Source: a virus
Length of the DNA stretch: 42,514 nt
Virus record (IMG/VR): IMGVR_UViG_3300044825_001500
Span: 1 to 42,514 of that record
Reading direction: 5' to 3' (one strand)
Shown: piece by piece, positions 1 to 7,119 of the stretch
How the letters are laid out: each line of letters begins with the position of its first letter
How positions within the stretch are numbered: position 1 is the first letter of the stretch
The notes under the pieces: generated by a model
What the model was told of the DNA's origin: nothing
What the model saw: the letters and a program-made list of their open reading frames with translations, nothing else
Databases searched by the model: none
Program-made: the position numbers and the translations under genes

Positions 1-196
1 TTTTGATTCATTGCTCACCGCCATATTTGTTTAAAAATTTATTTTGTAATTGGAATACTAGCACAAAAACCTATATTTGCAACAGTTTGGCAACATTTAT
101 TTTCTTAATTAAAATACGTCAACAATATTGTCACCAAGCGAAAGCCTGCACTCAAAAAGCGCACAGGAATAATCGACAGGTCTGGAAGTATCATAG
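1..196. repeat. Terminal direct repeat, left copy
   Basis: Bases 1-196 recur at 42318-42514. The only difference I see is one T in a homopolymer: four T at about 98-101 here, five in the right copy. This is the signature of a circular or circularly permuted terminally redundant genome whose assembly ran past its own start. The single-base difference is more likely sequencing error than biology. The true genome unit is therefore about 42,317-42,318 bp, and the leftward genes at 334-3000 continue across the joint into the leftward genes ending at 42328. Confidence 0.95.
55..82 (-). promoter_or_regulatory. Leftward promoter upstream of the 42080-42328 gene (across the joint)
   Basis: On the - strand, TTGCAA (77-82) is followed after 16 bp by TAGTAT (55-60), with TG one base before the -10, giving an extended -10. 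Across the circular joint this lies about 45 bp upstream of the ATG of the gene ending at 42328 (equivalent to position 11). The surrounding sequence at about 68-112 is repeated at 33579-33620, which supports a shared regulatory element. Assigned from sequence only. Confidence 0.5.
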
Positions 197-333
197 TGCC
201 GCGCTTACCGTTTTTACATAAAAATGACCAGCATCGTTTTTGCATGGAGTTACCTTTAAGTTTAGTTCTCTATCTTGACGCGCACAGTATGCGCATGGTT
301 GGATTATATTGGGGGTGCAGGTGCATTTCATGG
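197..333. other. Non-coding stretch with a short dyad
   Basis: Together with 1-196 this makes a gap of about 320 bp between two leftward genes. I see no convincing gene in it. At 280-294 there is a 5-bp inverted repeat, GCGCA-CAGTA-TGCGC, which could be an operator. No T-run follows it, so it is not an intrinsic terminator. The rest is AT-rich. Confidence 0.4.
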
Positions 334-600
334 TTATTCGCATCCTTTGCTTTTAATTGTTTCTTTGTTCGCATTAAATCCTCTTCCATTCCTTACCACA
401 TTTGGTTTTTTGAACTCGATAGGGTTTTCTTTTATATGGCTTTCAATATCGGATATAGCCATTTCTGCATTTGCTACAGCAATTTCACTTATCTTATGTT
501 CAGGATGGTCTTTAAATGCAGGGTTAGACAACAATGCGTGCATTGCCACCAACGAAAACAATTCAAACTTGCTCTTTTTATCCATGCTGCCAATATTCAT
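334..600 (-). CDS. Hypothetical small protein
   Basis: 88 aa, not recognised. I use the ATG at 598-600, two bases after the stop of the upstream primase/helicase gene, with a GAGAG ribosome-binding site in front. A TTG two codons earlier would overlap that gene. The N-terminal half looks helical (KSKFELFSLVAMHALL) and the middle is rich in Glu and Ile. The C-terminus is basic and polar with one Cys. There is no signal peptide or membrane segment. Its position as the last gene of the replication operon suggests a replication accessory or small regulator, but nothing in the sequence shows which. Confidence 0.7.
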   Translation of the reverse strand: MNIGSMDKKSKFELFSLVAMHALLSNPAFKDHPEHKISEIAVANAEMAISDIESHIKENPIEFKKPNVVRNGRGFNANKETIKSKGCE

Positions 601-602
601 AA

Positions 603-2339
603 TCAATCTCTCAGTTTTGGGTTAATGTAAATAAAATCGTCTTTGTCGTCATGCACAATAATATTCAAGCTTTCAAGCTCAGGGATAAGGCTCTCGCGCA
701 AAAACTTGGTAAAATTCTCGCGCTTTAATTCCTTCAAGCCCTTCAAATCATCGCGCAATTTTGCGAGCGTTATTTTTGCCTTGCCTGATTTCGGGTCTCG
801 GATTATTTTTTTAATCTTGTCGATAGTTGCGGTCATACTGGTATTTTTGCCAACGACACCGCGATTGTCTGCGATTGCCTCGTAAATCTTCACGCATTCT
901 TTAAAAATATTGAACGCCCTAAAAACTGTGTCGCGATCAACTTCAAGCGATTTGTCGCCACCTTCTTTCCAGTGGTCAACAATATGCAGTACACACGCCA
1001 ATTTGTGGATTTGCTTGTCGGCCTTTCCTACGATGCCTTTCATCACATCGTTAGAGTAGCGCTGACCTTGCGCGCATAGATCATCGTAAAAATCTTTGAT
1101 AATGCAAATTTGAGAAAGTGATTCTCTTGACAGCCTTAAAGTAGTTTGCGGCTGCGCCAGTATGTTTTCGACAAGCTTCTCATAATCGCGCCTAACGGTA
1201 GCTGGCATTTCAACACGGTCTTTAGATTTGCGATTTCCGGCCATATCTGGTTCACGCCCCATTAGAAAACGCTCACTTACACCGCATGAGTCTTTGCCTG
1301 CTGTAGATAGGATTGAGTCAAAAGTCGAGTCTTGGGCAAGTACCGCTATAGATGCGCAGGCGTACCCCTCATAACCTTCGCGCGTTACCCTTGCAGACGA
1401 TACAAACTCACCATCCCATGCAGATAAGAATAAGTTCTGGTTGGGGGTGCCATTGCCGTAAAGGTCGCCCAAAATAGACTTAACGCCAAAAGACTCAGCC
1501 GAAACGATAGTAAAAACGCCGCCTTGCATGGCGCAGATCATTTCCGCTTTCTCTGGGGTAGCATCGTTTAGGCCGTATCTGTAGGCGTTTACCAAAACCA
1601 GCTTTTCCTCTAAATCTTCCAGCTCTTTCATCATGTATTCAGTTTCGCCAGCGCTTTTGTTTCCCTTTTGAATGTCATCTGAAAGTTTCTTTATTTGCGC
1701 TGCTAGCGTATTTCTGAAAACACGGTTTTTCTTGTTTTCGTCTGCGATTAGTTTTCTCGCATGATCTGTGTAGGCATTATTAACGCCAGATTTTCCGCTA
1801 CTGGATGGCTGGCTAGTGACAACGTATAGATTTACGGGGATGGTGTTGTTTGCGCTCCAGTAGGCCACCTTAAAGCGCCTAACCGCTAGCGATGCAATCA
1901 CCCCAAGACCGTGCAAATAAGCCGTATTAACGGGGAACAACACCTCGGCTGCGATTGCTTTTGCCATTCTCGATAAAACAGTATCGGCGCTCCCAAGCAG
2001 ATTTAAGTTGTTTACAAAGCTGCTTGACTCACCTGTCTCGGATGGTTGGGCCCACCACTTAGAATCCGCGACAGACTCGCTTAAACCCTCAGAAACGATA
2101 AGCTTTGCAGGGTGCGTCCCAGCTACTGCCGCACGATTCCACAAATGAACCTCTATGTCAGCCCTTGATTCTTTTATGGGCTTAGGCGTTTTTTGGATTT
2201 TTTCATAGTCGGCAAGAGCTGCGAAAAAACTATCTTGGGTGTTATCTTGGTTTGGGAACTGCGTTTCGATGTAATGCGCATACTCAGCCGCTAAACTTTC
2301 TTTTTCGTCTTGCTCTGGGATATCTGAAAAATCATTCAT
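603..2339 (-). CDS. DUF3987-type phage primase/helicase-like protein
   Basis: 578 aa. It resembles the DUF3987 family of phage and mobile-element replication proteins, which combine a RecA-like ATPase with a long helical C-terminus. A P-loop-like SSSGKS lies at residues 179-184, after the hydrophobic beta strand NLYVVTSQP, as expected for Walker A. The C-terminal 150 residues look helical and may bind DNA. It overlaps the upstream zinc-finger gene by 8 nt, so the two are translationally coupled. The pair probably acts as a split primase-helicase: zinc finger on one chain, motor on the other. No TOPRIM signature is obvious. The family call is from pattern recognition, and the exact activity (helicase, primase or both) is inference. 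Confidence 0.75.
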   Translation of the reverse strand: MNDFSDIPEQDEKESLAAEYAHYIETQFPNQDNTQDSFFAALADYEKIQKTPKPIKESRADIEVHLWNRAAVAGTHPAKLIVSEGLSESVADSKWWAQPSETGESSSFVNNLNLLGSADTVLSRMAKAIAAEVLFPVNTAYLHGLGVIASLAVRRFKVAYWSANNTIPVNLYVVTSQPSSSGKSGVNNAYTDHARKLIADENKKNRVFRNTLAAQIKKLSDDIQKGNKSAGETEYMMKELEDLEEKLVLVNAYRYGLNDATPEKAEMICAMQGGVFTIVSAESFGVKSILGDLYGNGTPNQNLFLSAWDGEFVSSARVTREGYEGYACASIAVLAQDSTFDSILSTAGKDSCGVSERFLMGREPDMAGNRKSKDRVEMPATVRRDYEKLVENILAQPQTTLRLSRESLSQICIIKDFYDDLCAQGQRYSNDVMKGIVGKADKQIHKLACVLHIVDHWKEGGDKSLEVDRDTVFRAFNIFKECVKIYEAIADNRGVVGKNTSMTATIDKIKKIIRDPKSGKAKITLAKLRDDLKGLKELKRENFTKFLRESLIPELESLNIIVHDDKDDFIYINPKLRD

Positions 2340-2757
2340 TGTTTTGTAGTCTCGTAGTTATTTCTTTGATTCTGGACACTGAGTTGATAACCGTTAACTG
2401 GAAATCTTTATCAACGGGCTTGCCTTGGCGCTGGTGGTCCTTGGCAAATTCAACATTAAAACGATGCTCCCTAAGCTCTCTTTCTAGGTCTCTGCGCTTC
2501 CAATCTGGTAGCCCTCGCGAATAGTCTCTCGTCAATGGCTCAGGGTATAGGTCTGTCAACGCGAGCCCGATAGCTGCCATTACATCCGCGCCACCGCAAC
2601 CCGCAAAACAGTGAATACCGACTTTTCCGCTTGAGTCTTCTGTCACCAAAAGAGACGGTGATTTATCTTCATGGGCAGGACAGCAAGCCATGTAACGCCC
2701 TTTTCCGTTTGCCTTAACCTTTTGCAGGCGGTCGAGAATAATGTCGATTTTTGGCAT
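2332..2757 (-). CDS. DNA primase-type CHC2 zinc-finger protein
   Basis: 141 aa. It has the primase zinc-binding pattern C-P-A-H-E-D (residues about 25-30) followed by IHCFAGCGG (about 49-57). This is the CHC2 zinc ribbon that primases use to recognise priming sites on ssDNA. The protein ends shortly after this domain, with a basic, charged C-terminus and no catalytic TOPRIM domain. It is therefore a stand-alone zinc finger working with the DUF3987 protein it overlaps (8 nt). Its ATG directly follows the TAA of the upstream gene. Zinc-ribbon identity is clear; the partner assignment rests on gene order. Confidence 0.85.
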   Translation of the reverse strand: MPKIDIILDRLQKVKANGKGRYMACCPAHEDKSPSLLVTEDSSGKVGIHCFAGCGGADVMAAIGLALTDLYPEPLTRDYSRGLPDWKRRDLERELREHRFNVEFAKDHQRQGKPVDKDFQLTVINSVSRIKEITTRLQNNE

Positions 2758-3000
2758 TTAAACCACCTCGGCTTTTTTAGCTCCGATGATTTTTTTATCA
2801 GTTTGCGGGCAAGTCCTTGTGTAAAAATTCCACATTGGAAAGCTGTTTTTGATGTTCGTAATGCGGCTTTTTATAGAGTTAAAGTCTGCATCCTTGCCAT
2901 GCTTATTGGTTATTTTTTCGATCTCATGCTCGGCGCCATCGTTATTTGCGACCTTTGACATAAGCTCATAAATTTGGAATTTCACGCTTTTGTTAATCAT
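2758..3000 (-). CDS. Hypothetical protein, first gene of the leftward replication operon
   Basis: 80 aa, not recognised. The start is the ATG at 2998-3000, with AGGAAG seven bases upstream. A longer frame to 3045 lacks a ribosome-binding site. The stop codon abuts the ATG of the zinc-finger gene. The product is soluble, Lys- and Asn-rich and mostly helical (EIEKITNKHGKDADF). As the promoter-proximal gene next to the divergent control region it could be an early regulator or replication accessory, but no HTH motif is visible. Confidence 0.7.
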   Translation of the reverse strand: MINKSVKFQIYELMSKVANNDGAEHEIEKITNKHGKDADFNSIKSRITNIKNSFPMWNFYTRTCPQTDKKIIGAKKAEVV

Positions 3001-3538
3001 TTGGATGCTTCCTGTTATTAAAATCACAAGCAAATAGTAAAACAATTTGTTTCATTTGTGCAACTTGTCATTTCGAATATGACATTTGTCACATCCAAAT
3101 GGGAATAATTCACAGGCGTAAGTTAGTGAACGCTAGCATATTTTCAAAAAAAGTAAGATTTGTGGAAGAATTGTAAGGCAGCGGAAAAATCTTCCTTTTT
3201 GTATTTGTTATATTTATCAATGGCTTATGGTTGTTTTTTGGTGATTTTGGCAGATTGTAAGATTTTGCGCACCTCCCCCCATATATCCCCATAAATCCCT
3301 ATATCCCTGTCACTTTGTCACTATTTCCCTGTCTATATTAAAAACAAACAAACATATAACACATATAACAATATCTTACATTCATACTAAAAATAGATAA
3401 ACCTATGATTTATCTACTATTTTTTATGTAAGATGATTTCCAGAGCCTTACAATTCTACCGCAGCGATATTTTTAACCTATTTTTTGCCTATTCCAGCTT
3501 TTCGCGCTACAATTCACAAAACCAAATCAGGGGGCGCT
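3001..3538. promoter_or_regulatory. Divergent control region, possible replication origin
   Basis: About 540 bp without a credible gene between the leftward replication block and the rightward late block. It is strongly AT-rich at 3330-3440. It holds an operator-like dyad TGTCAT-N7-ATGACA (3066-3071/3079-3084); TTTGTCAC at 3085-3092 and again near 3309-3316; six GTAAG(A/G)(T/C) heptamers; a nested dyad (arms 3373-3381/3426-3434 around 3394-3401/3409-3416); and a perfect 13-bp inverted repeat 3167-3179/3445-3457. On the - strand a weak promoter, TTGCAC-N18-TACTAT, is possible just upstream of the gene starting at 3000. Repeats, AT-rich DNA and divergent transcription fit an operator cluster or an origin; I cannot tell which. 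Confidence 0.6.
3153..3457. repeat. Six-copy GTAAG(A/G)(T/C) iteron-like repeats with inverted arms
   Basis: Copies: 3153-3159 (+), 3173-3179 (+), 3257-3263 (+), 3373-3379 (-), 3428-3434 (+) and 3445-3451 (-). Two pairs form exact longer inverted repeats: AGAATTGTAAGGC at 3167-3179 with its complement at 3445-3457, and ATCTTACAT at 3373-3381 with its complement at 3426-3434. A third dyad, TAGATAAA/TTTATCTA (3394-3401/3409-3416), sits almost concentrically inside. Candidate binding sites for a replication initiator or for the phage repressor. Confidence 0.65.
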
Positions 3539-3847
3539 ATGTCAGTAAGATCAGTAACCACAAAGCAAGTGTTAACGGCTGGCACTAATGCCGACATCGT
3601 GCTCGATCCAGACCATACGCTTACCCGCACTGTCGTAGCCGTTACTGGCAACATCACAGGCACATTGACGATCACAAAGAAAATTATTGGCGCGACCCGA
3701 TTCACAGCATTCAGCCCAGCCGCTACGATTGATTTAACCGCCGCTGATGAGCGAATCATCGAAGGGGCAGGCTTAGCCGCTCTGAACATCGCACACGCTG
3801 GATCAGGGGCTGCTATGACGATTACGGTTACTCAGTTGGCGAATTAA
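3539..3847 (+). CDS. Small beta-rich protein, possible virion decoration protein
   Basis: 102 aa, first gene of the rightward block. The start is the ATG at 3539 behind AGGGGG; an in-frame TTG at 3485 has no ribosome-binding site. The sequence is rich in Thr, Ala, Ile and Gly with alternating hydrophobics (TRTVVAVTGNITGTLTITKK) and no Cys, which suggests a compact beta-sandwich. There is no signal peptide or membrane helix. Small beta-rich proteins of this kind are often capsid decoration or head-fibre proteins, but an N-terminal location before the terminase genes is unusual for one. Function not established. Confidence 0.65.
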   Translation: MSVRSVTTKQVLTAGTNADIVLDPDHTLTRTVVAVTGNITGTLTITKKIIGATRFTAFSPAATIDLTAADERIIEGAGLAALNIAHAGSGAAMTITVTQLAN

Positions 3848-3909
3848 GTTTTACTCCTGTCGCACTACCTCGTAGGATATTGGTTACAGCCTTTACTCCT
3901 GCCTTGCCT

Positions 3910-3930
3910 CGATAATATCGGTGCTTTTTT
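3910..3930 (+). terminator. Weak hairpin plus T-run after the first late gene
   Basis: CGATA-A-TATCG (3910-3920) is followed by GTGC and a run of six T (3925-3930). The stem is only 5 bp, so termination would be weak. A direct repeat of TTTACTCCTG lies just upstream (near 3849 and 3891). It precedes the terminase promoter. Confidence 0.35.
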
Positions 3931-3942
3931 ATTTTTGGATTA

Positions 3943-3951
3943 TGTTATACT
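3943..3951 (+). promoter_or_regulatory. Extended -10 promoter before the terminase genes
   Basis: TG-T-TATACT: the extended TG at 3943-3944 and a -10 at 3946-3951 matching five of six consensus bases. There is no clear -35 in the T-rich stretch upstream. It lies 44 bp before the small-terminase start. One of a set of similar promoters in this block. Confidence 0.55.
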
Positions 3952-3994
3952 CAACCTATTAGCGGCGGTGCCGTGATAGCGTGAGGATTGGTCA

Positions 3995-4465
3995 GTGGCC
4001 AGTGGAAACGAGCAAGATTACGAACATGAAAAAGATCATGGACGCCCAACAAAATACAAGCCTGAATATGACGAGCAAGTTGCAAAGCTTTGTAAGCTTG
4101 GCGCTACTGATTCAGACCTTGCAGATTTTTTCAATGTAAGCCGTTCAACGCTAAGTCTTTGGAAGGTTAAACACGAGAGTTTTTCGGACGCCCTAAAGGT
4201 TGGCAAGGCTCCTGCAGACGAGCGAGTCAAGCTGTCCCTGTACCATAGGGCTGTTGGTTATTCACACCCAGACGAGCACATAAGCAACTTTCAGGGCGAG
4301 ATAACTGTCACCCCCACTATCAAGCATTACCCTCCTGACACTACCGCCTGTATTTTCTGGCTCAAGAACAGACTGCCAGAAGAATTCCGCGCCAATGTTG
4401 AAGAGAAGCCTCAAGACGACCTAGCTGCAGCCCTAATGCAGCTAATCAACAAGCAACCCAACTAA
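3995..4465 (+). CDS. terS: Terminase small subunit (TerS)
   Basis: 156 aa. The N-terminal third carries a helix-turn-helix of the TerS type: the ATDSDLADFFNVSRSTLSLW segment lies at about residues 36-56, after the GRPTKYKPEYDEQVAKL lead-in common in this family. The rest (VGYSHPDEHISNFQGEITVTPTIKHYPPD, given here as its recognisable parts HPDEH and TPTIKHYPPD) is typical of phage small terminases that pair with this large-subunit type. The start is GTG at 3995 behind GAGG; no ATG is suitably placed. The stop overlaps the large-subunit start (TAATG). It recognises the packaging site and recruits TerL. Confidence 0.9.
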   Translation: MASGNEQDYEHEKDHGRPTKYKPEYDEQVAKLCKLGATDSDLADFFNVSRSTLSLWKVKHESFSDALKVGKAPADERVKLSLYHRAVGYSHPDEHISNFQGEITVTPTIKHYPPDTTACIFWLKNRLPEEFRANVEEKPQDDLAAALMQLINKQPN

Positions 4466-5793
4466 TGACCGCGCAACTACCGCTTGCCGTACAGCGTAAT
4501 CTCGCCCGGTGGTATCCGCTAAAGGATCACCCTGTACAGTGTGCGCTTGTTCAAGCGGTGCCTAGTGGCGTTCGGTTCCCATTGGTGCCTGCCGGACGCC
4601 GTAGTGGCAAGACAGAGCGGTTTAAGCGCTTCCTGGTAAAAGAAGCAAACCGCAAACCAGGCATGTATTTTGCCGCTGCCCCAACTTACGGGCAGGCTAA
4701 AAAAATATTCTGGAAGGATTTAAAAGATTTTTGCATTGTTGCTGCTCAACCTAAGAGGCCAAGCGAGTCAGATTTAATTATTTACCTCGCCAATGGCTCT
4801 GAGATTCACGTGATAGGCTTGGATAAGCCAGAGCGTATCGAAGGTATACCGTGGACGGGTGGCGGCATAGACGAATTCGCAGACATCAAGAGCGAGGCAT
4901 GGGAAGCGAACATTCTCCCTGCACTAAACACTGTCAGCCCGCTTGATCCGAATCACCGCGCATGGTGCTGGTTGCTTGGCGTACCTGATGGCCTTAATCA
5001 CTATTACGACCTGTGCGAGAAGGCCAAGGCGGGATTGGATAAAAACTTTCAAGTGTTTCACTGGATGAGCTCAGAAATTCTACCGCCCGAAGATATTGCG
5101 CTCATGAAGTCGATAATGTCAGAGCGCCAATTCAAGCAAGAATGGGAGGCAAGTTTCGAGACTGCTGGCGGGCGCATCTATGACAATTACAGTGAGTTAA
5201 ACGCGACAACCGAAACAATCCTCCCGCACGAGCAATTGCACTGGATGCACGATCAAAACTACACGCCGCTTTCGTCATCCGTGGGGGTGGTGCGTGATGA
5301 GTCGCTGTATCTGCTCGATGAAGTTGTGCTGATTAGCGCGGTATCGAAACAGTCGGCGCTTGAATTCGTTGAAAAGTTTAAATCGCACCAAAACAAAAAA
5401 GTGATGATTTACGGCGATCCATCTGGTCGCGCTGGCGAGAAACATGGCCACATGTCGGACTATAACGACATTGAGCAAGTGTTATCGGAAAACGGCTGGC
5501 AGTTTGAGCGCCGAGTGAAGCTTGCACACCCGGCAATAAAAGATCGTCAAAATGCTGTAAGGGCAAAGATCAAGACAGCAGACGGTAAAGTAAGTTTATT
5601 CATTAACCCTAAAACCGCGCCATGGTCACACAAGGGGCTTGCAACTGTTCAACTGCAAGAGGGCTCAGCATACCAGGAAGACCAAAAGAACAAATACCAG
5701 CACATAACGACCGCGATTGGTTACTGTGTGGATTATTTGTGGCCGGTAAGCGAACAAGCCATGTTCTACGCCCCCCCAATACGCCGAAGATGA
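4465..5793 (+). CDS. terL: Terminase large subunit (TerL), packaging ATPase/nuclease
   Basis: 442 aa. Walker A is GRRSGKT at residues 44-50 and Walker B with the catalytic Glu is GGGIDEFAD at 132-140. The C-terminal RNase H-like nuclease begins at YGDPSGRAGE (about 316-325), whose Asp is the first metal ligand. It cuts concatemeric DNA and drives it through the portal. Genes on both sides overlap it (TAATG upstream, ATGA downstream). The length is normal for compact terminases. The packaging strategy (cos or pac) cannot be read directly, although the terminal redundancy of the contig is compatible with headful packaging. Confidence 0.95.
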   Translation: MTAQLPLAVQRNLARWYPLKDHPVQCALVQAVPSGVRFPLVPAGRRSGKTERFKRFLVKEANRKPGMYFAAAPTYGQAKKIFWKDLKDFCIVAAQPKRPSESDLIIYLANGSEIHVIGLDKPERIEGIPWTGGGIDEFADIKSEAWEANILPALNTVSPLDPNHRAWCWLLGVPDGLNHYYDLCEKAKAGLDKNFQVFHWMSSEILPPEDIALMKSIMSERQFKQEWEASFETAGGRIYDNYSELNATTETILPHEQLHWMHDQNYTPLSSSVGVVRDESLYLLDEVVLISAVSKQSALEFVEKFKSHQNKKVMIYGDPSGRAGEKHGHMSDYNDIEQVLSENGWQFERRVKLAHPAIKDRQNAVRAKIKTADGKVSLFINPKTAPWSHKGLATVQLQEGSAYQEDQKNKYQHITTAIGYCVDYLWPVSEQAMFYAPPIRRR

Positions 5794-5963
5794 TAGAATC
5801 ACTGGCAGACAAGCAGCCCGCTATCGTTATCAACACGGGCGACTGTGTGCATGTGGTTTCGGTGGTTACGCTTCGGCAACTGGCCAACGGCGAGCAGTAC
5901 AACGGCGATGTTAACGAGTTTATTCGGATACTTTCTAAGGCTTTGGTGGATTTGATAAAATGA
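5790..5963 (+). CDS. Small conserved-position protein between terminase and minor head gene
   Basis: 57 aa. It starts at the ATG at 5790, overlapping the TGA of terL, and its own stop overlaps the ATG of the next gene (5960). These tight overlaps on both sides argue that it is real. The product is soluble: a beta-like N-terminus (PAIVINTGDCVHVVSVVTL) followed by a short helix (NEFIRILSKALVDLIK). No known motif. Possibly a packaging or head-assembly accessory. Confidence 0.65.
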   Translation: MIESLADKQPAIVINTGDCVHVVSVVTLRQLANGEQYNGDVNEFIRILSKALVDLIK

Positions 5964-7087
5964 GCTTCCTAGACGACTTCGAGCGCCATGAACTCTACTT
6001 GCAGCGCCTTGCAACGCAGATGCTCAACTCTAAAATCTACCCGTCATTGGCTGAGGCTTACAAGGCTGCTCGGCTGATTCTGCTTGATGCCGAAAAGATT
6101 GCCTCGCCTTCTGAGCTAAACAAACTTACCGCAGCTATTCGAAAGGCTACCGAAACCACTACCACGAAAGCATGGGAAGAAGTAACGCAAGAGCTGCAAT
6201 CCATGTGCGTTTACGAGGCTGGCTTTTATGCATCGCTGGTTGGCGGCTATGCTGATGCGCGACTAAAAACGCCAGCAGAAAAACAGATCAAGGGATTTAT
6301 CGATAAATCGCTAATGACGTTGCACTCTGGCAACAAAGTAGATTCCGGCTTCTGGGGTGAGTACGTTGGCGCACAGATTTCTAGCGTTGGTAATGCTTAC
6401 GACTCGGCTGTTAAGGCTGGTTATTCCAATGGCGAGACTGTCACACAGATTGCTGGTCGAATTCGTAATGTGACCGAAGGCTTGCTAAAAAACGAGGCTG
6501 AATCTTTGGCGCGCACTGGCGTTCAGCACTATGCAGCCCAAGCACGCAGGGTAATGGCAGAAGCTAATGCAGATGTGATTGCTCGCGAGTTTCCTGTCGT
6601 GACTTTCGACAACCGGACAACGACAATTTGCATGGGTATTGCGTCAAAGTATCCTAAGGGTTGGCCTATTGGCGAGAATCCTGTGGGTCAGCCCCCTTTT
6701 CATTTTGGCTGCCGTACTGCGCTCGTGGCCCTAGTTGCTGGTCAAGACTACCCAGACGGCACCCGCGCAGCAGTAGGCGGCCAAGCTGATGGCGCAACGG
6801 CATTTGAGAAAAAGCAAAACCGCACAGATAAAAAATTCAAATATCGCGGCAAGAAAGACCAAGACGTTTTTAAGGTCGGCCAAATTCCAGCGGGCACAAA
6901 TATCGATACATGGCTGCGCTCACAGCCTGATTGGTATATTCAATCAACGCTTGGGCCCACCAAGGCGAAATTATTCAAGGAAGGCGGCATGCGCTTGTCA
7001 AAATTCACAGACGCCACCCAAAGACCGCTAACAATTGCCGAACTTAGAGAGCTAGATTCCGCAGCTTTCAAGCGCGCAGGCTTGTGA
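5960..7087 (+). CDS. Phage head morphogenesis protein, MuF-like minor capsid protein
   Basis: 375 aa. The Mu gpF-like domain is clear at about residues 180-255: VTFDNRTTTICMGI with Asp-x-Arg-Thr and Cys, then PKGWPIG, then the PPFHFGCRTALVAL end motif. The N-terminal half is helical and probably contacts the portal. MuF proteins are minor head proteins needed for assembly and sometimes injected with DNA. The C-terminal ~90 residues after the domain are charged and carry no obvious toxin or peptidase motif. It overlaps the preceding gene by 4 nt. Unusually it precedes the portal gene. Confidence 0.88.
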   Translation: MSFLDDFERHELYLQRLATQMLNSKIYPSLAEAYKAARLILLDAEKIASPSELNKLTAAIRKATETTTTKAWEEVTQELQSMCVYEAGFYASLVGGYADARLKTPAEKQIKGFIDKSLMTLHSGNKVDSGFWGEYVGAQISSVGNAYDSAVKAGYSNGETVTQIAGRIRNVTEGLLKNEAESLARTGVQHYAAQARRVMAEANADVIAREFPVVTFDNRTTTICMGIASKYPKGWPIGENPVGQPPFHFGCRTALVALVAGQDYPDGTRAAVGGQADGATAFEKKQNRTDKKFKYRGKKDQDVFKVGQIPAGTNIDTWLRSQPDWYIQSTLGPTKAKLFKEGGMRLSKFTDATQRPLTIAELRELDSAAFKRAGL

Positions 7088-7093
7088 TACAAT
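7085..7093 (+). promoter_or_regulatory. Extended -10 promoter before the portal gene
   Basis: TG-A-TACAAT (TG at 7085-7086, -10 at 7088-7093, five of six consensus bases). It begins in the last codon and stop of the minor head gene, about 27 bp before the portal ATG. No convincing -35. Confidence 0.5.
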
Positions 7094-7119
7094 AGCTAAA
7101 ACTTATCAGGGCTTGATTT

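Noticed and set aside
3-630. Plus-strand frames at 3-221, 196-630 and 275-625
   Set aside because: Shadows of the leftward gene at 334-600 or of AT-rich non-coding DNA; no ribosome-binding site, hydrophobic composition typical of antisense translation.
3110-3292. 60-codon minus-strand frame in the control region
   Set aside because: Overlaps the repeat cluster, has poor composition and no recognisable motif.
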